Below are positions 7,908 to 16,899 of a stretch of 64,000 bases of DNA, one piece after another (positions within the stretch are counted from its first letter, which is position 1; every line of letters begins with the position of its first letter). This DNA is from Methyloligella sp. GTDB lineage: Bacteria > Pseudomonadota > Alphaproteobacteria > Rhizobiales > HXMU1428-3. Where the stretch lies: positions 240,551 to 304,550 of the forward strand of contig BQJJ01000003.1 in the NCBI GenBank assembly GCA_021604645.1, written 5' to 3'. Made by a program: the position numbers and the translations under genes. A model generated the notes under the pieces. It did no database searches. It was given only the letters and a program-made list of their open reading frames with translations, and was not told the DNA's origin.

Positions 7908-10211
7908 CTAAGCTGAAATTGAACGAAGTGGCTGGTGTTTGTTAAAGCCTGTTGTTTGATGGTTTGCTTCTAATACGGAAACGGGTTGAGGTTTTGAGAA
8001 ATAAAAGCCTTGAATCTCATTGCAACCAGCAGCTTCTAACTTTTTCAACTGTTCCTCAGTTTCGATGCCTTCAGCCAGAATATTGAGGTTTAAATTATTG
8101 CCTATAGCGATGATGGCTGAAACAATGGCCATGCTTTCTTCGCTTGTTAATATATCTCTGGTGAAAGACCTATCTATTTTGATTGTATCAACTGGGAAGC
8201 ACTTTAAGTAATTCAATGAAGAGTGTGCAACACCGAAATCGTCGATGGATAATTTGAAGCCCAGATCATGAAGTTGGCTTAAAACTCTAGCGGATTTATC
8301 AGGGTCTTCGATCAACCAGCTTTCTGTTATTTCTAACTCAAAGTGTTCTGGGGAAGCTTTCGTTTTATTAATGAGGGCTTCAACCCATTCCACAAAACCG
8401 TCATCGGCAAGTTGCCTGCCAGATATATTGATGGCAACGCGGCCAAAATGGAACCCTGAATTGAGCCAGCTTTGGGTTTGATTTATGACTTCTTCAAATA
8501 CCCATTTTCCGATCTCTGTTATCATGCCTGTGTCTTCTGCAACAGGGATAAATTGACCAGGGCTTACAAGGACGCCATCATCTAATTTCCATCTTATCAG
8601 GGCTTCATAACCAACAACTTCATGAGATTTGGCTTTGTTCTTTGCTTGATAATGAAGTTCGAATTGATTTTTTGTGAGCGCTTTGCGTAAAAGATTGGTT
8701 AAGGCGAATTGATTTTCTACATTGCTGCTATATTCAGGTTTGTAATACTCGAAACAATTCTTTCCTTTTTTCTTAGCGGCATAGAGAGCCAGATCTGAAT
8801 TCTTAATGAGATTCTGTGCGTCTTCACTCTCTTTCGAAAAAATAGCAATCCCGATGCTGGCGGTTATTACTGTCTCTTCACCGTCTAACATATAAGGATG
8901 ACTGATTAGATCTATTATTTCTTCTGCACGGCCTTTTAGTAAGGGTACTAATTTATCTTGTTTTTCCTTGAAGCTAAATAAAAGCGTAAATTCATCGCCG
9001 CCTATGCGTGCGGCGAAGATTTCATTTAAAGGAAGGTATTGTAACCTTTCGCCGATTAATTTTAACAGACGGTCACCTGTTGAATGTCCGCGCATGTCAT
9101 TTATGAGTTTAAAGCCATCTAGGTCTAGTGTCATTAGTGCCAGGTCAGACCCTTTGTTTCTGGCATTTGAAATTTCTTCGTTTAATTTTTCGTTGAAGTA
9201 ATTTCTATTTGGCAAATCTGTGATTTGGTCATAACGAGCTAAGCGATTGATGCGTTGTTCAGCGTATTTCTGTTCTGAAATATCAACAGACATACTAATG
9301 TAGTGGATGATTTCTTTTGTTTTAGGATCTCTTACAGCTGAAATTGTTCTCTTTTCAGGATAGATACCACCATTTTTCTGGTGAGACCAGATTTCGCCTT
9401 CCCAGTGGTTTTGTTCTGATAGGCTTTTCGAAATTTTACAAATTGAGAAATCAGTCTGATCTTTTGTTGCAAGTTTGGTAACTGGCAAACCTATGATTTC
9501 TTTTTCTTTCCAGCCTGAAATTTTTGAAAAAGCTTGATTTGCTTTGCGTATTCTCCAATCAGTATCAAGAAGCATGATACCTTCTTGACTGTTTTCAAAT
9601 ACGCTAGCTGCTAGACGAAGGTCTTTTTGACGGTTGATGCGCTCTAATTCTAAGGAAATGCGATCTGCGAACAGAGCGAAAATAGGGTACATCCATTCGT
9701 CTTTTTCCATTCGCTCTGTATCGAGGATGACGACAAGACCGAGCTCGTTGCCGTTTGAATCAATTATTGCGCTACCAAAATAACTTTGGAGCTCCATATC
9801 AGCCAGCATGTCATCTTCTGGATATTGGTTTACAACATCTTCTTGGATTAAGACTTGCTGGTGATTTAGGCAATCTTCACAAGGTGTTCCTTTGAGATCG
9901 TAGGTGATGTTATCTGTTATTTTTAAGTCGGCAGATACGGCGAGTGAGCGAATGGATGATTTTGTATCGTCTTCAAAAACCCCAATAAAAGCATATTTAA
10001 CTTCAAAAGCTTTTGATAAATTTTTTACGCAATCTTGAAAAAAGTCATCCGTTTCTGAGACTGGAGATGATGAGGAGGCGAGAGCTGAAACGGCTGAATG
10101 AATCCGTTTGCTTACAAGGCCTTCTTTTCTAGACTTTGATGCGGTCTCAAATTTAACAATCTGAGGAGCTTTATCTGATTTGCTCTCTTCTAGTTTCACC
10201 GCTTTTCTCAC
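7908..10211 (-). CDS. GAF-PAS-GGDEF-EAL cyclic-di-GMP enzyme
   Basis: A 767-residue signalling protein. The order is a GAF-like sensor (about 50-190), a PAS domain (about 205-320, with LDTDWRIRKANQAFSKISGW), a GGDEF domain with the intact GGDEF motif at residues 404-408, and an EAL domain whose YEALIRW motif places EAL at 536-538. GGDEF domains make cyclic di-GMP and EAL domains break it down. Both signatures are intact, so either activity is possible and the sensor domains may bias the balance. No membrane segment is present, so it is likely cytosolic. The start is a GTG; an overlapping ATG four bases upstream is in another frame. It controls motility, adhesion or biofilm in general, but no target is visible here. 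Confidence 0.92.
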   Translation of the reverse strand: MRKAVKLEESKSDKAPQIVKFETASKSRKEGLVSKRIHSAVSALASSSSPVSETDDFFQDCVKNLSKAFEVKYAFIGVFEDDTKSSIRSLAVSADLKITDNITYDLKGTPCEDCLNHQQVLIQEDVVNQYPEDDMLADMELQSYFGSAIIDSNGNELGLVVILDTERMEKDEWMYPIFALFADRISLELERINRQKDLRLAASVFENSQEGIMLLDTDWRIRKANQAFSKISGWKEKEIIGLPVTKLATKDQTDFSICKISKSLSEQNHWEGEIWSHQKNGGIYPEKRTISAVRDPKTKEIIHYISMSVDISEQKYAEQRINRLARYDQITDLPNRNYFNEKLNEEISNARNKGSDLALMTLDLDGFKLINDMRGHSTGDRLLKLIGERLQYLPLNEIFAARIGGDEFTLLFSFKEKQDKLVPLLKGRAEEIIDLISHPYMLDGEETVITASIGIAIFSKESEDAQNLIKNSDLALYAAKKKGKNCFEYYKPEYSSNVENQFALTNLLRKALTKNQFELHYQAKNKAKSHEVVGYEALIRWKLDDGVLVSPGQFIPVAEDTGMITEIGKWVFEEVINQTQSWLNSGFHFGRVAINISGRQLADDGFVEWVEALINKTKASPEHFELEITESWLIEDPDKSARVLSQLHDLGFKLSIDDFGVAHSSLNYLKCFPVDTIKIDRSFTRDILTSEESMAIVSAIIAIGNNLNLNILAEGIETEEQLKKLEAAGCNEIQGFYFSKPQPVSVLEANHQTTGFNKHQPLRSISA

Positions 10212-10430
10212 TCATGAATAATAACTAAAAATACCGTCTTTTGCCTCAGGTGTGATCCTTATTTACTCGGTATTATTCTAAAAAAATGAAGTACTCATTT
10301 TTAAAGAACACCTAGCTAAGCTTTTTGATAATAACGAATATTTATTAAAATAAGCTTTATTCCGATTTTTCTATATAGATACGTTTTATAACGTGAAAAA
10401 ATAACGTTCTTGACATTGCCTTATTATTAT

Positions 10431-10446
10431 ATAACCATAATGTTAT
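10431..10446. promoter_or_regulatory. Candidate ArsR-type operator overlapping the start codon
   Basis: The dyad ATAAC-N6-GTTAT overlaps the ATG of the ArsR-family gene. TTGACA at 10410-10415 could be the promoter -35 box, and two further ATAACG half-sites lie at about 10389 and 10402. The arrangement fits autorepression by the encoded regulator. Confidence 0.45.
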
Positions 10447-10810
10447 GGAACAAGCTGGTTATATAAAGTCGCCAACAACATTGGATGCCGTTTTTTCTGC
10501 TTTGGCTGATCCGACAAGGCGTGAAATTTTATCGAGACTTGCTGATGGAGAGGCATCTGTGACTGAGATTGCAGCGCCGTTTGATATAAGCCAACCGGCT
10601 ATATCACGTCATTTGAAGGTTTTAGAACGGGCTGGGTTGATTGAACGTGATATTGCGCGACAACAACGTCCTGCGAGATTAAAAGCTGAAACTCTGGTGG
10701 TTGCTGTTGATTGGCTTACAGAATTTAAAGAATTTTGGGGTGCTAGTTTTGATCAGCTCGATCATGTCCTCAAAGCACTGAATGAGACTGAGCAAAGGAA
10801 AAATAAGTAA
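10445..10810 (+). CDS. ArsR-family winged-helix transcriptional regulator
   Basis: A 121-residue regulator with a classic ArsR fold: VFSALADPTRREILSRLADG opens the domain and ISQPAISRHLKVLERAGLI is the recognition helix and turn. It lacks the ELCVCEL-type cysteine motif used for arsenic sensing, as is common for members paired with SRPBCC proteins. The stop overlaps the ATG of the next gene by one base, so the two are co-translated. A dyad over the start codon suggests autorepression. The ligand is unknown. Confidence 0.9.
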   Translation: MEQAGYIKSPTTLDAVFSALADPTRREILSRLADGEASVTEIAAPFDISQPAISRHLKVLERAGLIERDIARQQRPARLKAETLVVAVDWLTEFKEFWGASFDQLDHVLKALNETEQRKNK

Positions 10811-11304
10811 TGACTGAGTTGAATAAGTATCGGATTGATCGTGTTTTTGAAGCACCTTTAGAAATGGTTTGGCGCGCCTGGACTGACCCTGAGATTTTAG
10901 CAGAATGGTATGGGCCTGGTGTTGAGACTATTATTCATAAATTTGATTTAACACCTGGTGGGGAATGGTTGAACGAAATGAAGTGGGGGGAGAAATCTGA
11001 TTTAAGCCGTATGGTGTTTCAGGAGATAGAGCCTCAGAAAAAATTGGTATGGAAGCATTATTCTACTGATGCTGAGTGGAATACGATTGCGAACCCTATG
11101 ATGGAGAACTGGCCACGGGAGTTATTGACAACAGTTGAATTTGAGGCTGATGGTTCTAAGACGAATGTTAGCTTGATTTTGGAAGCTCTGAATACAACGG
11201 AAGCTGAGCTTGCTTGTTTTGCTGAAAAAGCAGCTGGACTTGAGCAAGGTTGGGGCGGAGGCTTCAAGGTAATGGATGCAATTTTTGCTAGACAGAAAGC
11301 TTGA
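10810..11304 (+). CDS. SRPBCC / AHSA1-type START-like domain protein
   Basis: A 164-residue protein with the AHSA1 pattern: RVFEAPLEMVWRAWTDPEIL at the N-terminus, EWYGPG, and a C-terminal helix ending GLEQGWGGGFKVMDAIF. The fold makes a helix-grip cavity for small hydrophobic ligands. Its translational coupling to an ArsR-family gene is a widespread pair, in which the regulator probably controls the ligand-binding protein. A strong terminator follows at 11333. The function is not known. Confidence 0.85.
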   Translation: MTELNKYRIDRVFEAPLEMVWRAWTDPEILAEWYGPGVETIIHKFDLTPGGEWLNEMKWGEKSDLSRMVFQEIEPQKKLVWKHYSTDAEWNTIANPMMENWPRELLTTVEFEADGSKTNVSLILEALNTTEAELACFAEKAAGLEQGWGGGFKVMDAIFARQKA

Positions 11305-11332
11305 TCGAATAAAAGCTGGATTATGTTTAGAG

Positions 11333-11366
11333 CTGCCCAGTAAAGTTTTACTGGGCAGTTTTTTTT
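11333..11366 (+). terminator. Rho-independent terminator of the arsR-AHSA1 pair
   Basis: Perfect 12-bp stem CTGCCCAGTAAA/TTTACTGGGCAG with a two-base loop, followed by eight T. Confidence 0.93.
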
Positions 11367-11468
11367 GAACTTTTTTATTTCTGTTGCGACAAATATTTGA
11401 AACTAAGAAATAGAGCCTTTGTAAAAAGCTTCTATGGGGATTTCAGATTTTTGGAATAGGGGATAAAA

Positions 11469-12242
11469 ATGAAACAAAATCGATGGTCGCTTACAGGTCT
11501 TTTATCTTTAAAAATATTTGATCTCATTGCATCTGTGGCTGCGCTTGTTGCGGTGTATGCATATTTTTCTGAAGCTCCTGACCGCCAATTAAATAGGCTG
11601 GCGACAAATGCTTTGGCGAAAGAAATGCTGTTTGTTCGTTTAGATCGCAATCGTAATCAGGGGCGGTCTAAATTTGAGGTTGCTGAGACATTTCATACTT
11701 TGAGGGAATTAGGGGTTCAAACAAGCTCCATCGATTTGAGTGATTTGTCTTTTTACAAACTGGTTATTCGCCCCTTTGATACTTTAAGAGGTGAAAATGT
11801 AACAATTTATCAATGTCGCTTTGAGGAAAACCCGGGAGGTGTTTTGGGATCGATTTATTTGCACCTTAAAAAGGGAGAATTGTTAAATTGTGAAATTAAT
11901 GGCGCGCATATTTTTGCGGGTGATTACAAAAAGGATATAGAAAAACATAAACAATTTAGGTTTGGTTTTGGTGTGATTGCAGAATCTAGCATTACATGCG
12001 GTTATGACAGCAAACTTAATTTTGAAAATATTGTTCTATTAAATGTACGTTTTCGGAATTGTCATAAAAACCAAGTTGTTATGAAAGGTGTTTCATTGAG
12101 TGGGGTCGATCTGGGAGGATTGAAAGAGCTTCAGCTCACAAATTCTTGCGTTGGAGAGGATGTAACTCTTTCAGAGACATTTCAGGTTAAACGTTGTGAT
12201 GATAAAGTTTTTGAACGTATTAAAGCGCAAATGATACGGTAG
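11469..12242 (+). CDS. Hypothetical membrane-anchored protein with pentapeptide-like C-terminus
   Basis: A 257-residue protein. One hydrophobic helix near the N-terminus (about residues 10-35, FDLIASVAALVAVYAYF) suggests a membrane anchor. The C-terminal 140 residues contain spaced strand patterns such as VTIYQCRFEENP, GELLNCEINGAHIFAG and MKGVSLSGVDLGGLKEL, resembling a degenerate pentapeptide-repeat or right-handed beta-helix fold. The start follows an AT-rich leader with GGGG eight bases upstream. No operon partners. The function is unknown. Confidence 0.6.
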   Translation: MKQNRWSLTGLLSLKIFDLIASVAALVAVYAYFSEAPDRQLNRLATNALAKEMLFVRLDRNRNQGRSKFEVAETFHTLRELGVQTSSIDLSDLSFYKLVIRPFDTLRGENVTIYQCRFEENPGGVLGSIYLHLKKGELLNCEINGAHIFAGDYKKDIEKHKQFRFGFGVIAESSITCGYDSKLNFENIVLLNVRFRNCHKNQVVMKGVSLSGVDLGGLKELQLTNSCVGEDVTLSETFQVKRCDDKVFERIKAQMIR

Positions 12243-12389
12243 ATGTTCCTGATAACAGCAGATTTTTTGTTTTTAGATTTTGAATCTATTAATGGTCAGC
12301 CTCACAAACGCTACTGGGGCTGGCTATTGTAAAGTTGACTGTGTAGCTGAAAAGTAGCTGGCGAAGGGCCTATCAATGATCGAGAGCTT

Positions 12390-13028
12390 TTAATTGAAAG
12401 CGTCTAAATAGCTTGTTGGCTTGTAGCGGCTTTTATATCTGCGTTTGGCTTTTCTTCGTTTTACAGGTTTGCCCAAGCTGTATTTTTTATATTTAGACTT
12501 CTTGTAACGGGCATATTTCTTTCTGTATTTTTTTGAACGTTTATATTTTCTATATTTTGAAACTTTCTTTTTTCTAAGTTTCTTAGTTTTGATAACTTCA
12601 AGTGGTTCAATAATTTGAATTTGAGTTTTTGAATCAAGACTTGCGGTTAATTGATGTTTTTCAGGGGCAGCTTTTTCTTCTGCATCAGTTGTAATGAAAT
12701 CTATTGGTGGCAGATATGCTGGGCGATCTTTAATTTTGACTTCTGGCAGGTTTAATGAAATTTGCCCCACTGAAGCTAATATGATTGTCGGTCGGTCTTT
12801 ATTGGGAGATATATATTTAGCGTTTAGAACTTTTGAATGTTTATCAAAGTCTGTTTCTTCTTTTTTCTTATAGAGGGCGCTGAAGGTAGAGTTTTCTGAG
12901 AAGATGCTTTCCGCTTCGGTTTGAATGGAATTTTCGGGAAGCGAGCTTTTGGTCTCTGTCGAGTTGATGGCCTGAAAGGTCAACAGCGTGACGCTCATCG
13001 TAGCAATACTGAGAAACCGTATTAACAT
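12390..13028 (-). CDS. Hypothetical secreted protein with Lys/Arg/Tyr-rich C-terminal tail
   Basis: About 212 residues from the start MLIRFLSIATMSVTLLTF at 13028, which is preceded by GGGAGGTG; an upstream start at 13064 lacks this. The N-terminus is a signal peptide. The middle is low-complexity and acidic. The last 55 residues are extremely basic (repeats such as KYRKYKRSKKYRKKY), which would bind DNA, polyanions or envelope polymers. This is a compositional description and no family is recognised. It is flanked by empty stretches on both sides. Confidence 0.6.
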   Translation of the reverse strand: MLIRFLSIATMSVTLLTFQAINSTETKSSLPENSIQTEAESIFSENSTFSALYKKKEETDFDKHSKVLNAKYISPNKDRPTIILASVGQISLNLPEVKIKDRPAYLPPIDFITTDAEEKAAPEKHQLTASLDSKTQIQIIEPLEVIKTKKLRKKKVSKYRKYKRSKKYRKKYARYKKSKYKKYSLGKPVKRRKAKRRYKSRYKPTSYLDAFN

Positions 13029-13525
13029 GGACACCTCCCGAGATATCTTAATTGTTAAAACCAATTTGCTCGTGTAGAAAACAAACTAATAAAACTGATT
13101 GTTTTGAATTTTGAAAAGCTATGTTTTAGAAACAAGTATTCTTGACTACTATGTCTTGTTTTGCATTTAGCTTTTATGTTTTCTCAATTTTCCAGTACTG
13201 AATAAAGGCTATTCGTTCTGCCATCAGTTCTGAATGAAACACCATCCAATCACGTTTATTAATATCAGTTTTTTAACTGCACTAACTTAACCCTATCATA
13301 GTTTTCTGTTTTGCTGAAGGGGCACTGTGGATATTATTGAAAAAAATGTATGAAATTTCTGTAACTTAGATGATTAATATTTAGGCTTTTGAGAAATTAT
13401 TGCAAAAATTTTTGTATTTTGTCTGGTGTTTTTTATTTTGTTTTCCGGTTTAGGGGTTTGCCATAAAATGGCTGTTGTCATTTTCACGTCTAACTTTGAG
13501 AAAGTTTGACTTTAAGAGAGTTTGA
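13029..13525. other. Long intergenic stretch between divergent genes
   Basis: About 500 bases between the basic secreted protein gene and alr. It is AT-rich, and no convincing reading frame, tRNA, hairpin terminator or repeat was seen. It presumably holds the two divergent promoters. Confidence 0.5.
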
Positions 13526-14677
13526 ATGAGTGCCACCAATTTAAGAATTAATCTTGGACGTATCAGAGAAAATTATCAGATGTTTGTAGATGCAACGAAG
13601 AGGGGACCTTCGTCGTCTTCAGAGGTAGCTGCTGTTGTTAAAGCGGATGCTTATGGGCTGGGTGTTGGGCCGGTGGCTGAGACTTTATGCAAGGTTGGTT
13701 GTGAAACTTATTTTGTGGCGCATGGATTTGAAGGGCAGGCGTTACGATCATTTGCTCCTCAAGCTAAGATCTATGTTTTTCATGGTGCGCTTCCCGGCGA
13801 AGAGGTGCTTTTTCTAGAGAACCGTCTTGTTCCTGTTGTTCATTCTTTTTCCACTTTAGAGCGTTGGCGCTCTTTTGCTAAGCAGAGTGGTTATTGCGAT
13901 GTTGCTTTGCAGGTTGATACTGGGATGAACCGTCTTGGGTTTCAGAGCCAAGAGTTTAGGCTCTTGTGCGGCGATGAGCATTTTCTTGACGGGCTAGATA
14001 TTCATTTGATTATGTCGCATTTGGCTTGTGGTGATGAAATTGAGAATATCAAAAATAAACAACAGCTCGATTTGTTTAATGAGCTGATGACTAATCGTCC
14101 CCCATGGCTTTCTGATGTACCTTTATCCCTTGCCAATTCAGCAGGGACTTTACTTGGCTCTGATTATCATTTTGATTTATGCCGTGTTGGTATTGGTCTT
14201 TATGGAGGGAACCCATTTTCTGGGCAGGCCAATCCTTGTTCTCCTGTCGTGACAGTTGAAACTCCTATTTTACAAATTTCAGAAATTGAATCTGGGGAGA
14301 GTGTGAGCTATGGCGGGTGTTGGGTTGCGAGACACCCGAGCCGAATAGCGACTGTTGGGGTTGGTTATGCGGATGGTTATTTACGGGCCACAGGATACAA
14401 AGAGAACGGATATAAAGAGAGCGGATACAAAGAGAGTGGTTGCGAAGGAGCTGTGGCGATTGACGGGCAGCTTGCTCCTATTGTTGGTCGGGTAACGATG
14501 GATCTTATAATGATCGATGTAACTGAGTTGCCAACTGATGTTGTGCAGGTGGGCTCACTAGTCGAGATGATGGGAGAGACTGTTTTAATCGACCAGGTCG
14601 CTGATCATGCTCAGACGATTGGTTATGAAATCCTCACGTCTCTTGGTCATCGTTACAAGCGAGATTATTTAGCATAA
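13526..14677 (+). CDS. alr: Alanine racemase
   Basis: A 383-residue PLP enzyme interconverting L- and D-alanine, which supplies D-alanine for peptidoglycan. The PLP lysine is Lys39 in VVKADAYGLG. The second catalytic base is Tyr262 in ESVSYGGCW, and the C-terminal beta domain includes VGRVTMDLIMIDVT. An unusual insertion of three tandem five-residue repeats (residues 290-304) lies in a loop of the C-terminal half. The start ATG follows GAGAG weakly. Converges on pqqE with 10 bases between the stops, so its transcript may read into pqqE antisense. Confidence 0.93.
   Translation: MSATNLRINLGRIRENYQMFVDATKRGPSSSSEVAAVVKADAYGLGVGPVAETLCKVGCETYFVAHGFEGQALRSFAPQAKIYVFHGALPGEEVLFLENRLVPVVHSFSTLERWRSFAKQSGYCDVALQVDTGMNRLGFQSQEFRLLCGDEHFLDGLDIHLIMSHLACGDEIENIKNKQQLDLFNELMTNRPPWLSDVPLSLANSAGTLLGSDYHFDLCRVGIGLYGGNPFSGQANPCSPVVTVETPILQISEIESGESVSYGGCWVARHPSRIATVGVGYADGYLRATGYKENGYKESGYKESGCEGAVAIDGQLAPIVGRVTMDLIMIDVTELPTDVVQVGSLVEMMGETVLIDQVADHAQTIGYEILTSLGHRYKRDYLA
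14393..14437 (+). repeat. In-frame 15-base tandem repeat inside alr
   Basis: Three near-identical 15-base units encode GYKEN, GYKES, GYKES, followed by a decayed fourth unit (GCEGA). The units differ by few bases, indicating recent slippage in a surface loop. Confidence 0.85.
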
Positions 14678-14687
14678 CGTGATTTGT

Positions 14688-15824
14688 TTATTCTGCCGGC
14701 TGTTGCTGTTTCGTGAATTTGCGGTAGAGAAACTCTTTTGGTTCTAATTTTGATTCTCTTTCTGCAATTTCCAATAAGTCTTTATGGAAAGAGGATTTAG
14801 AGCAAGCTGGGTCCGTGTTTTTTGCGTCTCCAGTGAACATGAAGGCTTGGCAACGGCAGCCGCCGAAGTCGACTTCTCTGAATTCGCAGGATTTGCAAGG
14901 ATCCGGGAGATAGTCAGTACCGCGATATTTATTAAATGAGCTTGAGTGCAACCAGATGTCTCGTAAGTGACGATCCTTTACATTTTCAAATTCTAAGCCC
15001 TTGATTGATGCAGCTGCGTGGCATGGCAGGACTTTGCCTGTTGGAGAGATGGTCATGAATGAACTTCCCCAACCGCCCATACAAGGCTTTGGACGTACTG
15101 CATAATAATCAGGAACAACAAAATCGATCGACATAATGCCTTTTAAGCGCTCGCGTGCCTCGTCGACAGTGTCAGCATTGCGGTAAACTTGTTCTTTTGT
15201 TGGGATAAGAGTGTGGCGGTTTTCAAAAGCCCAGCCATAATATTGGATGTGTGCGACTTCTAGGCGTTCGGCGCCTAGCTTGACTGCAAACTCAATGATC
15301 TCTTCTAAATATTCGACATTATGCCGGTGCATAGGTGAGTTGACCGTTAAGGGAAGGCCAAGTTCTTTTACCCATTTAGCAAGTTCTAGTTTTTTTGAAT
15401 AGCCCCCTTTAAAGCCGGCTATTTTATCAGCTAATTTTGCGTCAACATGTTGAACAGAGAGTTGCACATGATCAAGGCCGATATCTACTAAACCCTCTAA
15501 TCTTTCACGAGAGAGCAGAACGCCGGCCGTGATAAGGTTTGTGTAAATGCCAGCATCAACTGCGGCTTTGAGAATTTCTTCCAAATCCTTGCGAACAGTT
15601 GGTTCTCCGCCTGAGAGGTGGGTTTGTAAAATGCCGAGTTCACCAGCTTCTTTAAAAACACGGGCCCAATCTTCAGTTGAGAGTTCACCACTTGAGCGCT
15701 CTAACTCTGTTGGGTTGGAACAATAGGGACATTGAAGCGGACAGCGATGAGTGAGTTCAGCCAGAAGCCCCATGGGAGCTACGGCACAAAGGTCAGCACT
15801 ATTATTATCGCCAGCTTCAATCAT
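14688..15824 (-). CDS. pqqE: PqqA peptide cyclase, radical SAM enzyme PqqE
   Basis: A 378-residue radical SAM/SPASM protein that links the glutamate and tyrosine side chains of PqqA, the first committed step of pyrroloquinoline quinone synthesis. The SAM cluster motif is CPLQCPYCSNP (residues about 29-39). Auxiliary Fe-S clusters are bound by C-terminal cysteines including CKSCEFREVDFGGCRC. The ATG overlaps the pqqD stop (ATGA). It needs PqqD as peptide chaperone. Last gene of the pqqABCDE run, ending ten bases from alr in opposite orientation. Confidence 0.97.
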   Translation of the reverse strand: MIEAGDNNSADLCAVAPMGLLAELTHRCPLQCPYCSNPTELERSSGELSTEDWARVFKEAGELGILQTHLSGGEPTVRKDLEEILKAAVDAGIYTNLITAGVLLSRERLEGLVDIGLDHVQLSVQHVDAKLADKIAGFKGGYSKKLELAKWVKELGLPLTVNSPMHRHNVEYLEEIIEFAVKLGAERLEVAHIQYYGWAFENRHTLIPTKEQVYRNADTVDEARERLKGIMSIDFVVPDYYAVRPKPCMGGWGSSFMTISPTGKVLPCHAAASIKGLEFENVKDRHLRDIWLHSSSFNKYRGTDYLPDPCKSCEFREVDFGGCRCQAFMFTGDAKNTDPACSKSSFHKDLLEIAERESKLEPKEFLYRKFTKQQQPAE

Positions 15825-16111
15825 GATATTAAAAATCCTTTGTCGGCTAGATCTTGCAACATGGTTTTGATGTCTTTTTCAATAACCTCAGTTGGAGCGT
15901 TGTAAATTTCGGCTAAGTGACCAGAAATTTCTCCGACTGTTTTGACACCGTCGCAAAGATTGAGAACTTCAACTGCTATTGGGTCTGGGGTTAAGATACG
16001 CTCAGGTGCTAACATAATCCAACGATCCCGCCCTTTATCATGGCGCAACTTTACGAAACGCGGCAAGGCGGGGGTTGTATTTGTTTCAACTATTAAGCGT
16101 TCTTTTGTCAT
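15821..16111 (-). CDS. pqqD: PQQ biosynthesis peptide chaperone PqqD
   Basis: A 96-residue PqqD with the family pattern RFVKLRHDKGRDRWIMLAPERI and ILNLCDG-like central helix (VEVLNLCDGVKTVGEI). It binds the PqqA peptide and presents it to the radical SAM enzyme PqqE. It overlaps pqqE by four bases and follows pqqC by 38 bases. Standard length, nothing odd. Confidence 0.95.
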   Translation of the reverse strand: MTKERLIVETNTTPALPRFVKLRHDKGRDRWIMLAPERILTPDPIAVEVLNLCDGVKTVGEISGHLAEIYNAPTEVIEKDIKTMLQDLADKGFLIS

Positions 16112-16149
16112 TGTTCGTTAATCGCTTTGTTTAAATTTTTGTCTCAGTC

Positions 16150-16899
16150 TTAATTTGCATCTTCTTCCCGAAATGCTCCAGGAGGTATCATCGCTGGAGA
16201 ATAGTATGCAAGATATAGAGCATCGAGTTGAGACCATAACACATTGCATTTAAATGTGAGTGCATCCAGAGCGTCTTTTTGCAGCGCGGCTGTGGTTGCA
16301 TGTTCTAATACATATTTAAGAGCAAAATTTGCATCCCTTGGTGCTTGCTTTAGGCGTCTTCTGAAATATTTCATTACGCTTTCGTCAATGAAGTCATAAT
16401 TCTCGAGCATGCCGGAAATGCGTTCTTCATGAATTTTGGGTGCGAATAATTCAGTTAGTGAAGAGGCAACCGCTCTGACCATGGTTCCTTTTTGAACGTA
16501 ATCAACATAAGCTTCAACCGCGAACCTTGTAGCTGGTAATGCTTTTTCAGTTGAGATGACCATTTCCGGGTTGATGCCAAGACCTGTGGTTAGCGCTAGC
16601 CACCGCTCAATGCCACCTTCTTCTTCAACGCCGTCACCATCATGATCCTGAATGCGGTGGATCCATTCGCGGCGCAATTCTCGTTCTGTGCATCTGGCCA
16701 TAAAGGCTGCGTCTTTGCGGGGGATTGCAGCTTGATAACAATATCTATTTAAAGCCCAGGCTTGTACCTGGAATTTATTCAGCTCACCACCATGCAGAAG
16801 TTTATGAAAGGGGTGTAGGCTATGGTAGCGTTCAGCGCCTATTTTTCTCAACGCGGCTTCTAGCTCATCTTTTGATAGAACTTTAGATTGATCGCTCAT
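16150..16899 (-). CDS. pqqC: Pyrroloquinoline-quinone synthase PqqC
   Basis: A 249-residue cofactor-free oxidase that performs the last ring closure and eight-electron oxidation of the PQQ precursor. Family signatures include FHKLLHGGELNKFQVQAWAL near the N-terminus, NRYCYQAAIPRKDAAFMARC and REWIHRIQDHDG. The ATG overlaps the pqqB stop by four bases (ATGA). Standalone, not fused to PqqD as in some methylotrophs. Confidence 0.97.
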   Translation of the reverse strand: MSDQSKVLSKDELEAALRKIGAERYHSLHPFHKLLHGGELNKFQVQAWALNRYCYQAAIPRKDAAFMARCTERELRREWIHRIQDHDGDGVEEEGGIERWLALTTGLGINPEMVISTEKALPATRFAVEAYVDYVQKGTMVRAVASSLTELFAPKIHEERISGMLENYDFIDESVMKYFRRRLKQAPRDANFALKYVLEHATTAALQKDALDALTFKCNVLWSQLDALYLAYYSPAMIPPGAFREEDAN

